Shown: positions 20,891 to 31,384, counted from the stretch's first letter. The stretch: 34,411 bases of DNA from Chara braunii (GCA_003427395.1 BFEA01000012.1:1742285-1776695), one strand, 5' to 3'. Notes: generated by a model from the sequence alone, not told the origin. Translations and numbers: made by a program.

Positions 20891-21480
20891 ACGGGCCTGA
20901 AAATGGCCCGTGCAGCCGGTTGCAGGCGCAGCATGTAACAGCTCGTGTGACTGTGCCCTAAAAACGAAACAGTCCAAAATTCTCACTTGATTCCTCCCTG
21001 CCTCTCAATGCAAGGAGGCCGGGCGTGACTTCAGTAGGGGCGTACTCACACTAGGACTTTCTCTACTAAGCTTTGGACGTGATTACCATCAGATTCATCC
21101 AGGCCCAGCCAAAATTGCAGCCAGATACATTCAGGAAAGTGCTGGTTAGACTATGCCCTAAAAGGAAATAGTCTGGCATTCTGAATCTATTTCTCCCTGC
21201 CTCTCACAGCAAGGAGGCGGGGAGTGACTTCAGTAAGGGCTTACTCCCACTGGGACTTTTTCTACTAAGCTCTGGACATGTTTACCATCAGATTCATCCA
21301 GGCCCAGCCGAAATTGCAATCAGATACATTCAGGGAAATGCTCACGTGATGATGTCCTAAAAGGAAATTCTGACATTCTGAGTCCATTTCTCCCCAACTC
21401 TCACAGCAAGGAGGCGAGGAGCGACTTCAATAAGGGCTTAAGTCGAACCAGGACTTTTCCTACTAAGCTATGGATGTGGC

Positions 21481-22522
21481 CTGGCCTGACGCCAGTACCC
21501 CATCTTTTTTTGGGGGGGGAGGCGGGGGGATTCGAGACCTACCAATGAGGCAGCGCATTCTACACGTTCTGCATTCGTGCATGTGTTTCTACATCCACGG
21601 AATGATCCAGCAGGAATTCTTGCAGACCATTTGCCCCTTTTTCCTTGGGCCCACCACCTCGCTCCCCCATTGCACTGCCGGGCCTCCTCCCTAAAGCCCT
21701 AATATCTTAGGAGAGAGCCTCTCGCAATTCTCGCGTTGGCTGGGGCCACCACCAGCACTTGGAAGCTTTTCTTTTGCCGAAGCAGATCCCCCCCCCATGC
21801 ACCAAAAGAAAACACGGCACACAAAAACACTTTCTGTGCCCTTTTTCAGCTGCCGCAGACAGCAATTTTGTTCCAGTCGACCTGAAGATGATCCTGCACA
21901 CAACCCCCCATCGGAGAAAATCGCTGGAAAAAGTACTGGTGGTCTAATCCACCAGTTTCTGGCCAGTCTATCCTTTCATTAACACGGGCTGCCCATCGCA
22001 AAACCGTTGCCCACCCCGCCTTTGGAAAAGGCCTGTTCATTAACACGGGGTGCCCATCGCAACACGATTGCCTGCCACAACAGCTCGAATTTCTTAGAAC
22101 CAGGCAAAAATCAGCGAAGTAGGCTGGGATGCGTACTTCAATGCAAGCTAATACTTGCAATTCATGTTGTTTCAAGAACTCTGACAGCATAGCCTCTTGA
22201 GAACTATGAGTTGTTGTAATTCCAAAACAACAGATTGGCTTCTTGCTTCCAAAGTAGCCTTCCAGGTTCCCCTCAAAAAAAAATTGCCCACTAGTCATTC
22301 GAAATCCTCAGTAAGAGACCTAACAGCTCATTTGACACAGCACTTTTCTACCCAGTAGCAAAAACGCGAGAGGAAAACGGGAAAAAAGCATACTTGCAGT
22401 GCTTAGGTGAAATGCGCTGCGCAATACGCTGCACGGTGCCCGGTAGGCTAATCCCAGGTGCGCACCGGCGCACTCAAAAACAAACAAACAAAAAAAAGCA
22501 ACCATGATGTGTGTATACACGC

Positions 22523-22566
<44 letters not shown>

Positions 22567-22776
22567 AGAGCCCTTTCACATTGTTCAGACAACCCCTGCC
22601 GGTACTTCAAAAGGTCCCTGCCAAAAATTGGCAAGGGTCCCGTCGGCAGGAGCGGGGTGATCATTGGACAGGTCATCACTGGACACGTAGTAAGGAGGGA
22701 TCAGGCCAGCTATATATGGTGTAGCTTCAAATTCAGGTCCGGCTCATCAGGGCTTCACTCCACTACTCACCAACTG
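21481..22776. other. no gene; short repeats and (GA)n
   Basis: The T/G-rich tract TTTTTTTGGGGGGGG lies near 21505. A direct repeat TTCATTAACACGGG-TGCCCATCG occurs at 21975 and 22036 (period 61). A (GA)n tract occupies 22525-22565. A 150-codon minus-strand ORF across 21846-22298 has no recognisable domain. Confidence 0.5.
22525..22565. repeat. (GA)n microsatellite
   Basis: A pure GA run of about 41 bp; ORFs across it are artefacts. Confidence 0.95.
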
Positions 22777-23068
22777 TGCAAAACTAGAATGAATATTCTC
22801 CTAGAAACTGGATCCCTACAAGCCCTACATTTTTTTTTTCTGCAAGTGCTGATGAGTGGAGCGAGGCCCTTAGGGCCACTGCACGCACTAAGAAAAGGAA
22901 TAACAAAAAATCGAGACAGCTACTGTATCTGCAAAACAGAATGAATCTTCTCCTAGAAACTGGAACCATACAAGCCATCCGTTTTTCTTTTCTGCACGTG
23001 CTGACGAGTGGAGTGAGGCCCTTAGGGCCACTGCACGTAAGAAAAGGGGGAGGGGGGAACGAGACAAC
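22777..23068. repeat. About 153-bp tandem duplication
   Basis: Copies start at TGCAAAAC in 22777 and 22930. Both contain CTCCTAGAAACTGGA, ACAAGCC, TCTGCA-GTGCTGA-GAGTGGAG and GAGGCCCTTAGGGCCACTGC. The core GGCCCTTAGGGCC is itself a palindrome. Confidence 0.9.
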
Positions 23069-23257
23069 TACTGGAGTGTTTGTAGTAAGTTTGTAACCCA
23101 TAACTCTTGGAACGTAGACCTGAATCTGAGTCCAGGATATATTGCTGGCCTACTCGAGGTCTTCCAGCAGTCCAATGGACATCTTCCCAAAAGCACGGAA
23201 ACCCTGCTAATTACTCGCAGGGTACTTTTTGGAAAGGAGAATATAACCAACGAGTAG

Positions 23258-24180
23258 TGCAAGGCAAATGAGTGATAGCGAACTTCAGAAACCAAGCAGC
23301 ATCATACACATGTGACCAGATAGTTGTGACCTCAAACTAAAAGCAGAATTGCAACACAAGTTCCAACAAATAAGAGCACAGCAAAAGCTCATAAGTGACA
23401 ATGTTGGAATAATCTCATCATCATCAACAAAGAACCAATGTCGACATCCTATCTGGCGCTCTGCGCCCAGACTACAAGTGGCAGATCCTATCTAGCCTAT
23501 CTACAATGCCGCTGGTGACGTCAACAGCTCCCCGAAGTACGAGCAGATCTCGGCCAATGCCGTTCGCCTCAAGCACCAGGTATGTCTCTCGTATCACTCA
23601 CAACCTCGATCCCCCACTCACAGATGCCACATACACCCAAGGACCACCATGCGCCCCATCCAGCATACAGCAGCGCAGCTCAGCTATGGCTGCCTGCCCA
23701 TCCAGCTCGCCCGTGAGCGCGTGAGCTCTGGCCAGCTTCTAGCGCAGCATGCAGCCAGTGCCCGAATACCGAATGTTGAGGCAGGCCCTTTCCTATATGG
23801 AAATGGCCTGCTGCTGCGTGCGGCAACGCGGTGCTGGGCCCCAGCCCAGAAGCTTCCGGTAGGCCCCCAGAGGCTGAGCCTCAGTCCAGACAGATCAGGC
23901 CCAGGGCCTGTGGTGGTTACCAGCACCCAACTGCCCTCAGCCTGTGTTCGGTCCATGTTGTGCATCCGGCCCAGGGCCTGCCTTAGTTACATGCGAAAAA
24001 GGCAGCCTGGGCCTGGGCGCTCTCAACCAACTGGCGCTGCGCAACTGCCTGAATTTCCCCAGTTGCGTGGTGACCTCAAAAATGGGCCTGTAGGCCTTGG
24101 TCGAGCATGCCTTCACTTAGGGCGGCCGACTGCACTGAAAATAGGGCCCAGTAGGGCATATCGAGGCCTTGAGCCTCGCA
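23258..24180 (+). mobile_element. Solo LTR, family C, copy 2
   Basis: It starts TGCAAGGC and ends GCCTCGCA, with GTAG at 23254-23257 and 24181-24184 as a 4-bp target duplication. It is collinear with the element at 9500-10419 in reverse orientation, and both are about 920 bp. It holds the near-palindrome CTGGCGCTCTGCGCCCAG (23453-23470), TGACGTCA (23516-23523), the splice-site match CCAG|GTATGT (23579/23580), and GCAGGCC...GGCCTGC around CCTATATGG (about 23783-23812). A 246-codon ORF from 23649 crosses the right end of the LTR into flanking DNA, so it is not an element gene. Confidence 0.88.
23516..23523. promoter_or_regulatory. TGACGTCA site in LTR C copy 2
   Basis: A bZIP/CRE-type palindrome at the same distance from the splice-site match as in copy 1. 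Its use as a promoter element is an inference. Confidence 0.45.
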
Positions 24181-24309
24181 GTAGTACGAAGAGGCCCCAA
24201 GAAATTCTCTTTCTGTGCTCTACCCTTTTTAAAAGGGAGGGACACTTATGGGTACCACAACCTATCCTTTCTGATTTTTTTTTTTTATTATTTTCTAAAT
24301 GTGCCGCAT

Positions 24310-24357
24310 CACGTGCGCACGCACGTGTACGCATGCGCTGTGCGGTGCACGTGCACA
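24310..24357. other. Alternating purine-pyrimidine tract (Z-DNA prone)
   Basis: 24310-24338 alternates strictly for 29 nt (CACGTGCGCACGCACGTGTA, then CGCATGCGC). Two further alternating runs follow with single breaks, 24339-24344 and 24345-24357 (GTGCACGTGCACA). The GC content of the alternation makes left-handed DNA plausible under supercoiling. Confidence 0.7.
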
Positions 24358-24561
24358 ACTTGCGCACACGTGAAGCGCCGCATGTATAGAAAAAAGTGAA
24401 ACTAAAAAATAGAGTGCAGGAGAGAGATGAAAGGCACTTCTCTGACACATGGTGACGATAAACAGAGAAAAGAAAGAACCAAGGGAAGGAATATCACATC
24501 CAGATATTGAATCCTCTCCAGTTGATGTGAGAAGAATCGAAAGCTCATCAGAGAAGCCAAA

Positions 24562-25473
24562 GGGCACAGGAGGCCCATTTTCTAGGATGAGAGTCATTTC
24601 TCACCCCCCTTACGGCAAATATAGACAAGAACCGAAGGGCCCCACTACAGTACGCAATGTTCTACATGTGTATGGGCGATCCAAAAGCACTTGGCCCAAA
24701 CAAACATTTTGCAGGCATCAGGTTCAATATCAGATCCAGATACATACGTTTTTGAATATAGTGTACTGGAGTGGCGCCCAAAGTTAGGGAATAGGACACA
24801 TTCAGAGTTCGTATCAGTGATGTCTGGGCTTTTCTTCATTTTGGCAAAAAAAAGAAAGATCGTCAGTGCGATGGTGCTGAAGGCCCGATTCTGGTGCTGA
24901 AGGCCCAATTCCCAGTATGAGGGCCGGTTCTCACGCCTCTGACACCAAATTTGAAAAGAAAGGAAAAGAACCGAGCCCAAGAGGGCTGAATGGTACACAC
25001 ATGTACTCTGAATGAACCGCTCACGAGTTTGAATCCTGAAGATATCAGATAGATACATACAATAACGTTAGGGCCTATCCCCAGAAAGAAAAGAAAGGAA
25101 AAAAAAAAAGAACGAAGGAAGAATAACACAGAGTATGATCCCATCACAGAGGACGTTTTACAAAGAAAAAGAAAAAAAACGGAGGGCGGGGGGGGAGGGG
25201 AGGGGGGACGTCACAGACGACGACGTCTGTGCTTCTTCTTTCGGCAAAGGAAAGGAAGGTCATTAGAGACCCGGCACAGGAGGCCCATTTCCCAGCATGA
25301 GGGCTTTTTCTCACGCCCCTGAAATCAAATAGAGAAGAAAGGGACAAGGAACAAAGTAGAACAGATCCGGCTCTCGAATCCTATCACGTACCATCATGTC
25401 TGGGATTTTCAATTTCGGCAAAGAAAGGAGAGGCCCACTTCCCAGCGTGAGGGCTGTTTCTCATGGCCCTGCC
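24562..25473. repeat. Four degenerate copies of a 45-50-bp unit
   Basis: Copies near 24562-24608, 24895-24943, 25271-25322 and 25429-25473 share (A/G)GGCCCA(T/C)TTCCCAG(C/T)(A/G)TGAGGGC followed by TTTCTCAC(G)CCCCTG. Three are preceded by GTCTG(G/T)G(C/A)TTTT...TTTCGGCAAA-type sequence. Spacing is uneven, so this is a broken array or repeated insertion, not a clean satellite. Confidence 0.7.
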
Positions 25474-27689
25474 ACACTTCCCAATATTATCTATAGGGTG
25501 CAATTGAAACTCTGTAGAGCGAGCAGGGATACATAGAATAGGACATTTCCAAAGGGATCTGGCCAGCTCCGCAGGATGCACAGGGCCTGATTTCTGACCA
25601 TTTCCACCTGCAAGCTGTTCGCTTGTGGGACACTAGGCCTGATTTCTAGTTGATCGAGTGACCCTCTTATGTGATTTGGGGCTTTGGACCCACTTCCTGG
25701 GGCGAGGTCACATTAGCAGTCGGATAGGAGTGTGGCCGATCCAGTGTGACACTGAGTGGCAAGGGGCTGACAGGTTCATTACGGATTTCTGGGCTTAAAA
25801 AAACAGGAGAAAGGCAAAAGAAAAAAAAGAAACAGAGACCTCCCACCGGAAATCACGGCAGAGTGCTTCCAAGCCATCAGATCACAAATGATCTGATGGT
25901 GGTGGTTGCAACAACAGTGAACAAAGTAACCGCCACATTTTCTGGAATAAACTTGACTTCTATCAGCAGTGATCCTGACACCCTCCATATACTCCGTGAT
26001 TGAACGAGGGCTCCACCCAATGAGGTACTTGCACAACAGCAAGTAAAATACTGAAAATCTTCTATCCAGTGGGCCTAAGGCCGACCCCACCCTCTTTTGG
26101 GGTTGGCCACACCCCCAACGGATTGAAAAGATTCTGGCGGGAAGCTTTCTTTGCACAGGCATGCCCAGTGTTAAGGAGAGGAGGAGGGGAACAAAGATCT
26201 CCTTACTTTTTAATGCATGTAAAATACTGACCGTGGAATCATGCGTACTGCACAGCAGGATTTGGGTCACTCAACTGCCTCACAAACTCGTTTCTATCCT
26301 ATCCCGTTGCTAGTGGGACCTCGACCCTGGTGGGTGAAGCTCCCCGGCGGATTGGAGCAACTCGATAAAACAAAAAAGAAAAGCAATTCAAACAAATAAT
26401 ACTTGTAAATAAAAAAAGCAAAGTGCACAACTTTAAATGCTTTGTAACACACTTAAACCCCTTAATCCATATACCCCTTCAGAAAAACCCATCAAAGCCC
26501 ACACACATACCTTTGGAACAGCATACAGAGTTTGGGCTTCACAATTGAGATGTGCAAAAAATCACTACAAAGTGCGACACCGGCCCAGTTCGGAGAATTT
26601 CCTGGAAGAGCGGGGACTTCACTGGCAAGGGAGTGATTTTTCCTTTCACCTCTTTCGACTCTCCTTGCGTACTTTGCAGCTTTGCACCGTACCCCACGAG
26701 TGGTTGCTGAATCAGCGTTCCTTCGATTGGAGGTGCCGCAGCAGGGTCTCTTATGCCCAGAATTCCGTAAGGGGGGCTATTGCACCAGTGCCCAATCTAG
26801 TCCATTCGATCTTGTCATGCCCCTAAGATACAACATCGGCCAAGCTACCTTTTTGTAACAACAGTCACGAAACCACTGGGCTGTGGAGCCTCGCTGACTG
26901 TCACAATTTTTGCACCGTTTTTAATTTAAAAAGGGGAAACTCTCCAAAGTAGGCTAGGGGGGCACAAGCCTTAGCGAACCAAGACCGAAGAGATCTCCCG
27001 TTGCCTTCGCTGCCTTATCTAGATTACCAGACAGATTCCCACAACCTGCATGGTCCACTGGACAACCCAGAAAGGCGTTCCGCCCAGACAACCTTACTAC
27101 ATATCTGGCCACACCTGCCTTCATGTAAGTGTCCGTCAGTGTGTATCCCCCACTTTAGAAGATCAGCCCAGTGAACATTCTTAATCTTTCCTTACCTCCT
27201 GCATCTGAAAACTCCAACCACACCAAACTGCCACCCATGCAGAAAGATCCATGTTCCTAGAAAGCATTGAATGGGAGCCTACACGGTCGCCTAGTAAAAG
27301 ACAATCCAGTTCCTCTTTTGCGGAACCCAACACCACTAGCACATATACAAAACATTGTGCATGAGACACATCACAAAATCTTTGGCCGATTCAGAACTTT
27401 CCGACAACAAACGAAAAGATTGTGATGTAACTCAGCAAGGTGGGCGACAGCAAACCCGCCTTTGAGTCAAGGTATAATCCCCAAAACCGTCAGAACAGCC
27501 AGAGGCCTCGCCGAATTACAATTTGCATGCCAAAGGCGCACAAATGAAGGACAGCCACAAATTTGAAACTGGGCTAAGGAGTAGTCTGGCATGAAACTAA
27601 ATAATACTAACACCAAGGAGAGCCAGTGCAGCATCGCCCCCATGACATATCAATTTCACTGATCATATCACTCTACTACACACGGACAG
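25474..27689. other. no gene recognised; hairpin and shared segment
   Basis: An exact 10-bp inverted repeat CCATCAGATC...GATCTGATGG lies at 25874-25899. 26304-26362 read on the minus strand resembles 8791-8853 (GTTGCTCCAATC, GGGGAGC, then GGTC-AG-GTCCCACT). A 129-codon plus-strand ORF at 26437-26826 has no recognisable domain. Confidence 0.4.
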
Positions 27690-27850
27690 TGGGGTGTGCC
27701 TCTTGCCTCTGGGACACTGGAGAAGTGTCCTTTGCCTGTGGGATACGACTTTTCAATACGAGACGTGACTTTTGCTTATAGAACACAACCTTTGCCTCTG
27801 GGATACTGGACACCGGGTGCCTGTTGGACTTTGCTCCTAAGGTACCCGAC
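27690..27850 (-). repeat. Degenerate short tandem repeat, 3' of the gypsy element
   Basis: On the minus strand TATCCCAGAGGCAAAGG, TATCCCACAGGCAAAGGACA and TGTCCCAGAGGCAAGAGGCA alternate with GCAAAAGTCACGTCTC-type spacers of about 20 nt. It lies about 80 bp after the integrase stop codon and may be part of the element's 3' noncoding region. Confidence 0.55.
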
Positions 27851-27932
27851 TGTGCCGACTTGGCCTGAGACTTCGACCCTGAATTCAAATTTGGGGTCTG
27901 CATCATGGAATGCCTCGAGAAAATTACAATGT

Positions 27933-29405
27933 TTATCTGTCAGCTATGTTGATTTCTCGCCTAGCTCTCTCATAGTAAGACACTATGAGCGGTCCTGTTT
28001 CAATTAGCTCATCCCTAGTAAACCAGCGATCTTTAGAAGGCTCCTGATAAGCGAATCTGACTTTATACTGCCGCTGGGGCCTACCCCTGAGTTCGGATCT
28101 ATAAACGTCCTCAGCAACAATGCGGTCCATATCATACTTGCCATCCATATCAGGAGGAATCATAGACCTGTGAGACGGAAATAGCTCATCACTGACACAA
28201 GGGAGTAACTTGGAAGCATGAAACACCAGATAAGTGTGCAAATGAGGAATCTCAACAATGTAGGAAGAACCATCCACATCACCAATCGCTTCGAGAATCT
28301 GCCACGGTCCCCTATACGCAAGCAATAACTTCTGCAAGACGTTCTCCTCTGGAAGAAACTCTGTAGAGTTAACCCATACCAAATCCCCTACAGTAAACTG
28401 TGACGGTCTACGGTGCTTATTGGACTGCTCTATCATCTGATGCTGTGCTTTCGCTATGTTTTCTCTTACTTTTTCTGTGTCCTTTTGATACTGCACAGCA
28501 AACTCTCTAGTCCTTGGTGGAAGTCTTTGCACTTGATCAGGATTAAGACAATCGATGGGTCTACGTGGGGGCCAACCTATTGTAGTTCCATGGGCATTGG
28601 TGCTGTAGCCAAATGCACAGAATTGTTACAGACACTAGCGACCTTAACTAATCATCCTAGTCTATATCATCTGCTTGGATGTACATGCGCAACACTTGTT
28701 GTAGCACTTTGTTCATCTGCTCGGTCTGTCCATTTGTTTCAGGGTGTCTACCTGAAGACATAATCAGTTTGGACCCATACACGCTCATGAGCTGTTGCCA
28801 GTGCTCTCGTGTGAGCCTTGAATCCCTATCACTCACGATAGTCAAGGGATGCCCGTAGTCCGTTACCCAATTTTTGAAAAATTCCCGAATGACTAGGTCC
28901 GTTCTAGTTTCCGCAGGGAATAGTACATAACCAGCAAACTTGCTAAATCTGTACAATATCACCATAACTTGACTCTTTCCATTTCTACTCTTTACCTTGA
29001 TGTCCATGAAATCTATAGACACGGAGTCACTGGGACCCAACGGTTTAGGCAGCGGCCTAAGTAGACCAAGGGGAGGCTGCGTGAAACTCTTGTTCCTTTG
29101 ACAGACTTTGCAGCCTTGAACATTGGCTATACAATCATGTTCCATTCCGGCCCATGTATAGTCCTCCAACCAAAATGTCCCTCAATATCGTGATTTTCCC
29201 CTACGATTTGACTCTGTATTTCCTCGTTGTTAGGTATACAACGCCTATCATGCACGTCCGTTTGCTCAAAGAAGAGACTTTGGGTCATCCTATAATCTGG
29301 GACTTCATGTGGTGCGGTCTGCACCTTGTTAATCAGTTGACTATAAATTGAATCTTTAGTGTAAGCGAATCTAATCTTCTCCTGCAGCTCGGCGCCTGTA
29401 TCCAA
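27933..29405 (-). pseudogene. Integrase with chromodomain (gypsy pol C-terminus)
   Basis: An N-terminal zinc finger is visible as HD-GHFG...CKVCQRNK (about 29100-29210). The catalytic core keeps DD35E: Asp in VSIDFMDI, Asp in VSDRDSRL and Glu in NGQTEQMNK. The linker YSTNAHGTTIGWPPRRPIDC follows, then LPPRTREF, a GPY/F-type block (QKLLLAYRGPWQILE...YIVEIPHLH) and a chromodomain (YDMDRIVAEDVYRSELRGR, YKVRFAYQEPSKDRWFTRDE), ending with a Tyr-Tyr-Glu-Arg tail at the stop, 27933. The reading is open from 28532 to 27933, but joins near 29127-29169 and 28540-28657 change frame. Chromodomains target integration to marked chromatin in known chromoviruses. Confidence 0.88.
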
Positions 29406-30030
29406 GTATGTTACAACGGCACTGAAGAAGTCAGCCCGCCTACCGAGAGCATCTGCAACGACGTTATATTTTCCCTTGACTGAGATTTTCGATCTTTATG
29501 GGTCAAGAATAAATGCTGCAGTACGAGAACAGTAATGATGCGCCGCAGCCTTGGTGTGATGATTAGAAACACATGCTGTGTTTCCGCAAATGGATTGAAA
29601 AGTAGGACCATGTAATTGATCAATACTTCGTAAGTTCAAAGTCAAACTGATCTCCAGCCCACCTTGTGAACTTGGGTGTCAGTCGGGCTTGGCTCTTCAG
29701 CCAGTGAAGTGTCTCATGGTAGAAGGTAGTGTCGCCAATGACTCGAGGCTTCTCTAAGAGCAAACGGCTCGCTCTCTCTCTCATACGTAGAAGTCACGAC
29801 CTTCTCGCCACAGTCTTCCCCCGAACAAAACACACGTGCATTATTTACAAATAGAACGCACGGAGTGCGTTGCATTTGTATACAACGCATGTGCGTTATG
29901 CTACGAATATAGTGTATCGACTTCCAAAAATTTCACCCCAACTTCCAAAAATTACACCCCAAGTACAACACATGACGCTTGGCCCATTCACACTTCTTGG
30001 GGTTGAGCTTAAACTTGGCTTCGCACAGTT
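29406..30030 (-). pseudogene. RNase H/connection region, deleted and rearranged
   Basis: EAKFKLNPKKCEWAKRHVLY followed by LG (29964-30030) is the usual post-palm block. About 100 residues that normally follow are absent. Instead come about 190 bp unlike pol (29773-29963), with palindromes and a 21-bp tandem duplication. After it EPFALREASSHWRHYLLP and, in another frame, LHWLKSQARLTPKFTRW and FDFEL mark the RNase H C-terminus, ending KYNVVADALGRR just before the integrase spacer. Confidence 0.75.
29773..29963. repeat. Non-pol patch with palindromes inside RNase H
   Basis: AACGCAC-GGA-GTGCGTT (29855-29871), TTGTATACAA (29876-29885) and AACGCATGTGCGTT (29884-29897) are inverted repeats. ACTTCCAAAAATTTCACCCCA at 29920-29940 is repeated with one change at 29941-29961. 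The AATAGAACG(C/T)ACG wording is shared with 16948 onwards. Confidence 0.7.
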
Positions 30031-30787
30031 AACTAAGCACTGAACATGTGTTGCTCGTGTTCCTCTAGCGACTTGCTAAAAACCAAGATATCATCTAAAC
30101 ACACAACAACAAACTTGTCTTACCAATCGTGGAAGAGTTCATTCATACAACGCTGGAAAGTAGCAGGGGTGTTAGTCAACCCTATGGCATGACCACAAAC
30201 TCTTAGTGGCCATATCGAGTTCTGAAGGTCGTTTTGTGTCGATCCTCGGGCAGCACCTTGACCTAATGATAACCCAACTTCATATCTATCTTCGAGAAAT
30301 ATTTGCAACCCTGCAATCTATCCAGAAGGCCATCCATCTGCGGTAACGGTTCTGCATTCTTTATAGTTATGGCACTAAGTCCTTTATAATCTATACACAA
30401 ATGCAGATCGCCTTCTTTCTTTGGCACGGATAGAATCGGTAACCCATATGGCGAAGAACTTGGTTTGATCCACCCCTTTTCTATTAACTCATCTAACTGT
30501 CTGTGCAGTTCATCGAGTTCCTTAGGAGATATTCGATAGATGGGACCCTTAGGGATCTTGCTACCGAGCTCTATATCTATCTGGTGCTTGGTCTCTCTTT
30601 CAACAACTCCACTCGTGGCCTTTCCCACATCAGCGAACCCATCCAATAGACTCTGCACATTGGGTGGTACGAGTGTTTCCTCCTTTTTACTCTCTCTAAC
30701 CGGTCTCACATAAGCAACGAACACTTGTTCGACGAGGTCATTCTTGACCACGTGCCTAGCGAACTCTACGCCAGATGCATGAAACAA
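30031..30787 (-). pseudogene. Reverse transcriptase (gypsy pol)
   Basis: The fingers/palm start is clear: KGWIKPSSSPYGLPILSVPK, LCIDYKGLSAITIKN, PLPQMDGLLDRLQG, YFSKIDMKLGYH. A frameshift near 30290 moves to another frame with GLTNTPATFQRCMNELFHDW (ends 30121). A TAA follows, and then the catalytic box VVVCLDDILVFSKS (about 30075-30110), with Cys in place of the usual Tyr before LDD. The first catalytic Asp (KIDM) and the LDD pair are retained, so the decay lies in frames and the stop rather than in the active site. Confidence 0.9.
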
Positions 30788-31130
30788 TCATAACTTTTTC
30801 CCACCTGTGGGACTAGGTAGCCAGCACTCGCAGTGTTGCCCCAGTCATTTCATAGAATCATGTCAAAAGGGACACTGTATGAGAGTGTAAAACTTTTTCC
30901 ACTTTACCCCATTCCTCCAATTGGATGTATGCCTTAACCCCTTCAACCTACTCACTTACTATCATTTCTCTATTATCGGCCAACTTACTAATGATTGGCT
31001 CATCGAGTTTCTTCACTTCCATGCCTAGGTGCATCTTCTACAACCCTTTCCTACTAATATAACTGCGCGTTGACGCACTGTCGACAAGCGCCTATCATTT
31101 CTTTACCAATTTCAACGTCATCTTATATTC
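30788..31130 (-). pseudogene. Aspartic protease remnant
   Basis: MTLKLVKK, two stops, then ALVDSASTRSYISRKGL lies at about 31040-31130. This is the retroviral-type protease entry (usually ALVDSGATxSFIS); the Asp is kept but the Gly of DSG is Ala. LGMEVKKLDEPIISKLADNR and IQLEEWGKVEKV continue with stops between. It joins the RT reading frame near 30787. Confidence 0.65.
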
Positions 31131-31384
31131 ACTATCCCTTCGACTTCTTTTTCATCTCGGCCCAAGCGCGGCAACAAGTGGTTGCCTCATCACCATTGTT
31201 TGCGAGGGAACTACCTAGAGAGGTCCTAGCACAAGCAACCTCTGGAAAATTAACTAGGTGGGGGCCTACTACAATCTCTGCCAATGGGATCTTCGGGCGG
31301 GAAGGTGCCTACGCAGCGCTGACTTTTATCTTCCTGTCTAAGTCCAAAGTCCCCGTAGAGGCAACTGCAACCTCTACTGGCTTT

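Larger units (their letters stand above)
19558..20940 (+). mobile_element. Solo LTR, family A, copy 2
   Basis: The ends are TGTTACATGC (19558) and GCATGTAACA (20940), a perfect 10-bp terminal inverted repeat with TG...CA, flanked by GCTCG at 19553-19557 and 20941-20945 (5-bp target duplication). It is collinear with 974-2288. Inside are the splice-site match GCAG|GTAAGT (20211/20212), (CT)n at 20237-20281, three 35-bp units CTAGCGCCCAGCGCTGAAGA (20301-20405), a hairpin CGGGCCAG...CTGGCCCG with a TATATG loop (20525-20556), and three 45-46-bp units with AGGGCCTGTAGGCCCT (20751-20890). A short frame from ATG at 20158 (MALCCRYLEDEAGAMALQ) is open up to the splice site; copy 1 has a TAG in it. Confidence 0.9.
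19508..21480. repeat. About 200-bp tandem repeat array, interrupted by an LTR
   Basis: Three units start at 20951 (CTGTGCCCTAAAA), 21151 (CTATGCCCTAAAA) and about 21350 (GATGTCCTAAAA), period about 200; the last is truncated near 21480. Each has CTCCCTGCCTCTCA, GCAAGGAGGC, GTGACTTCA, CTACTAAGCT and CATCCAGGCCCAGCC...CAGATACATTCAGG. A partial unit end lies at 19508-19557 (GGCCTGGCCGCATTTGCACTC, ATTCAGGGAAGTGCTCG). Removing the LTR and one target duplication rejoins it exactly to the unit at 20941. Confidence 0.85.

Noticed and set aside
23649-24389. 246-codon plus-strand ORF
   Set aside because: It crosses the 3' end of LTR C and its target duplication into unrelated DNA, has no domain, and the sister LTR does not keep it open.
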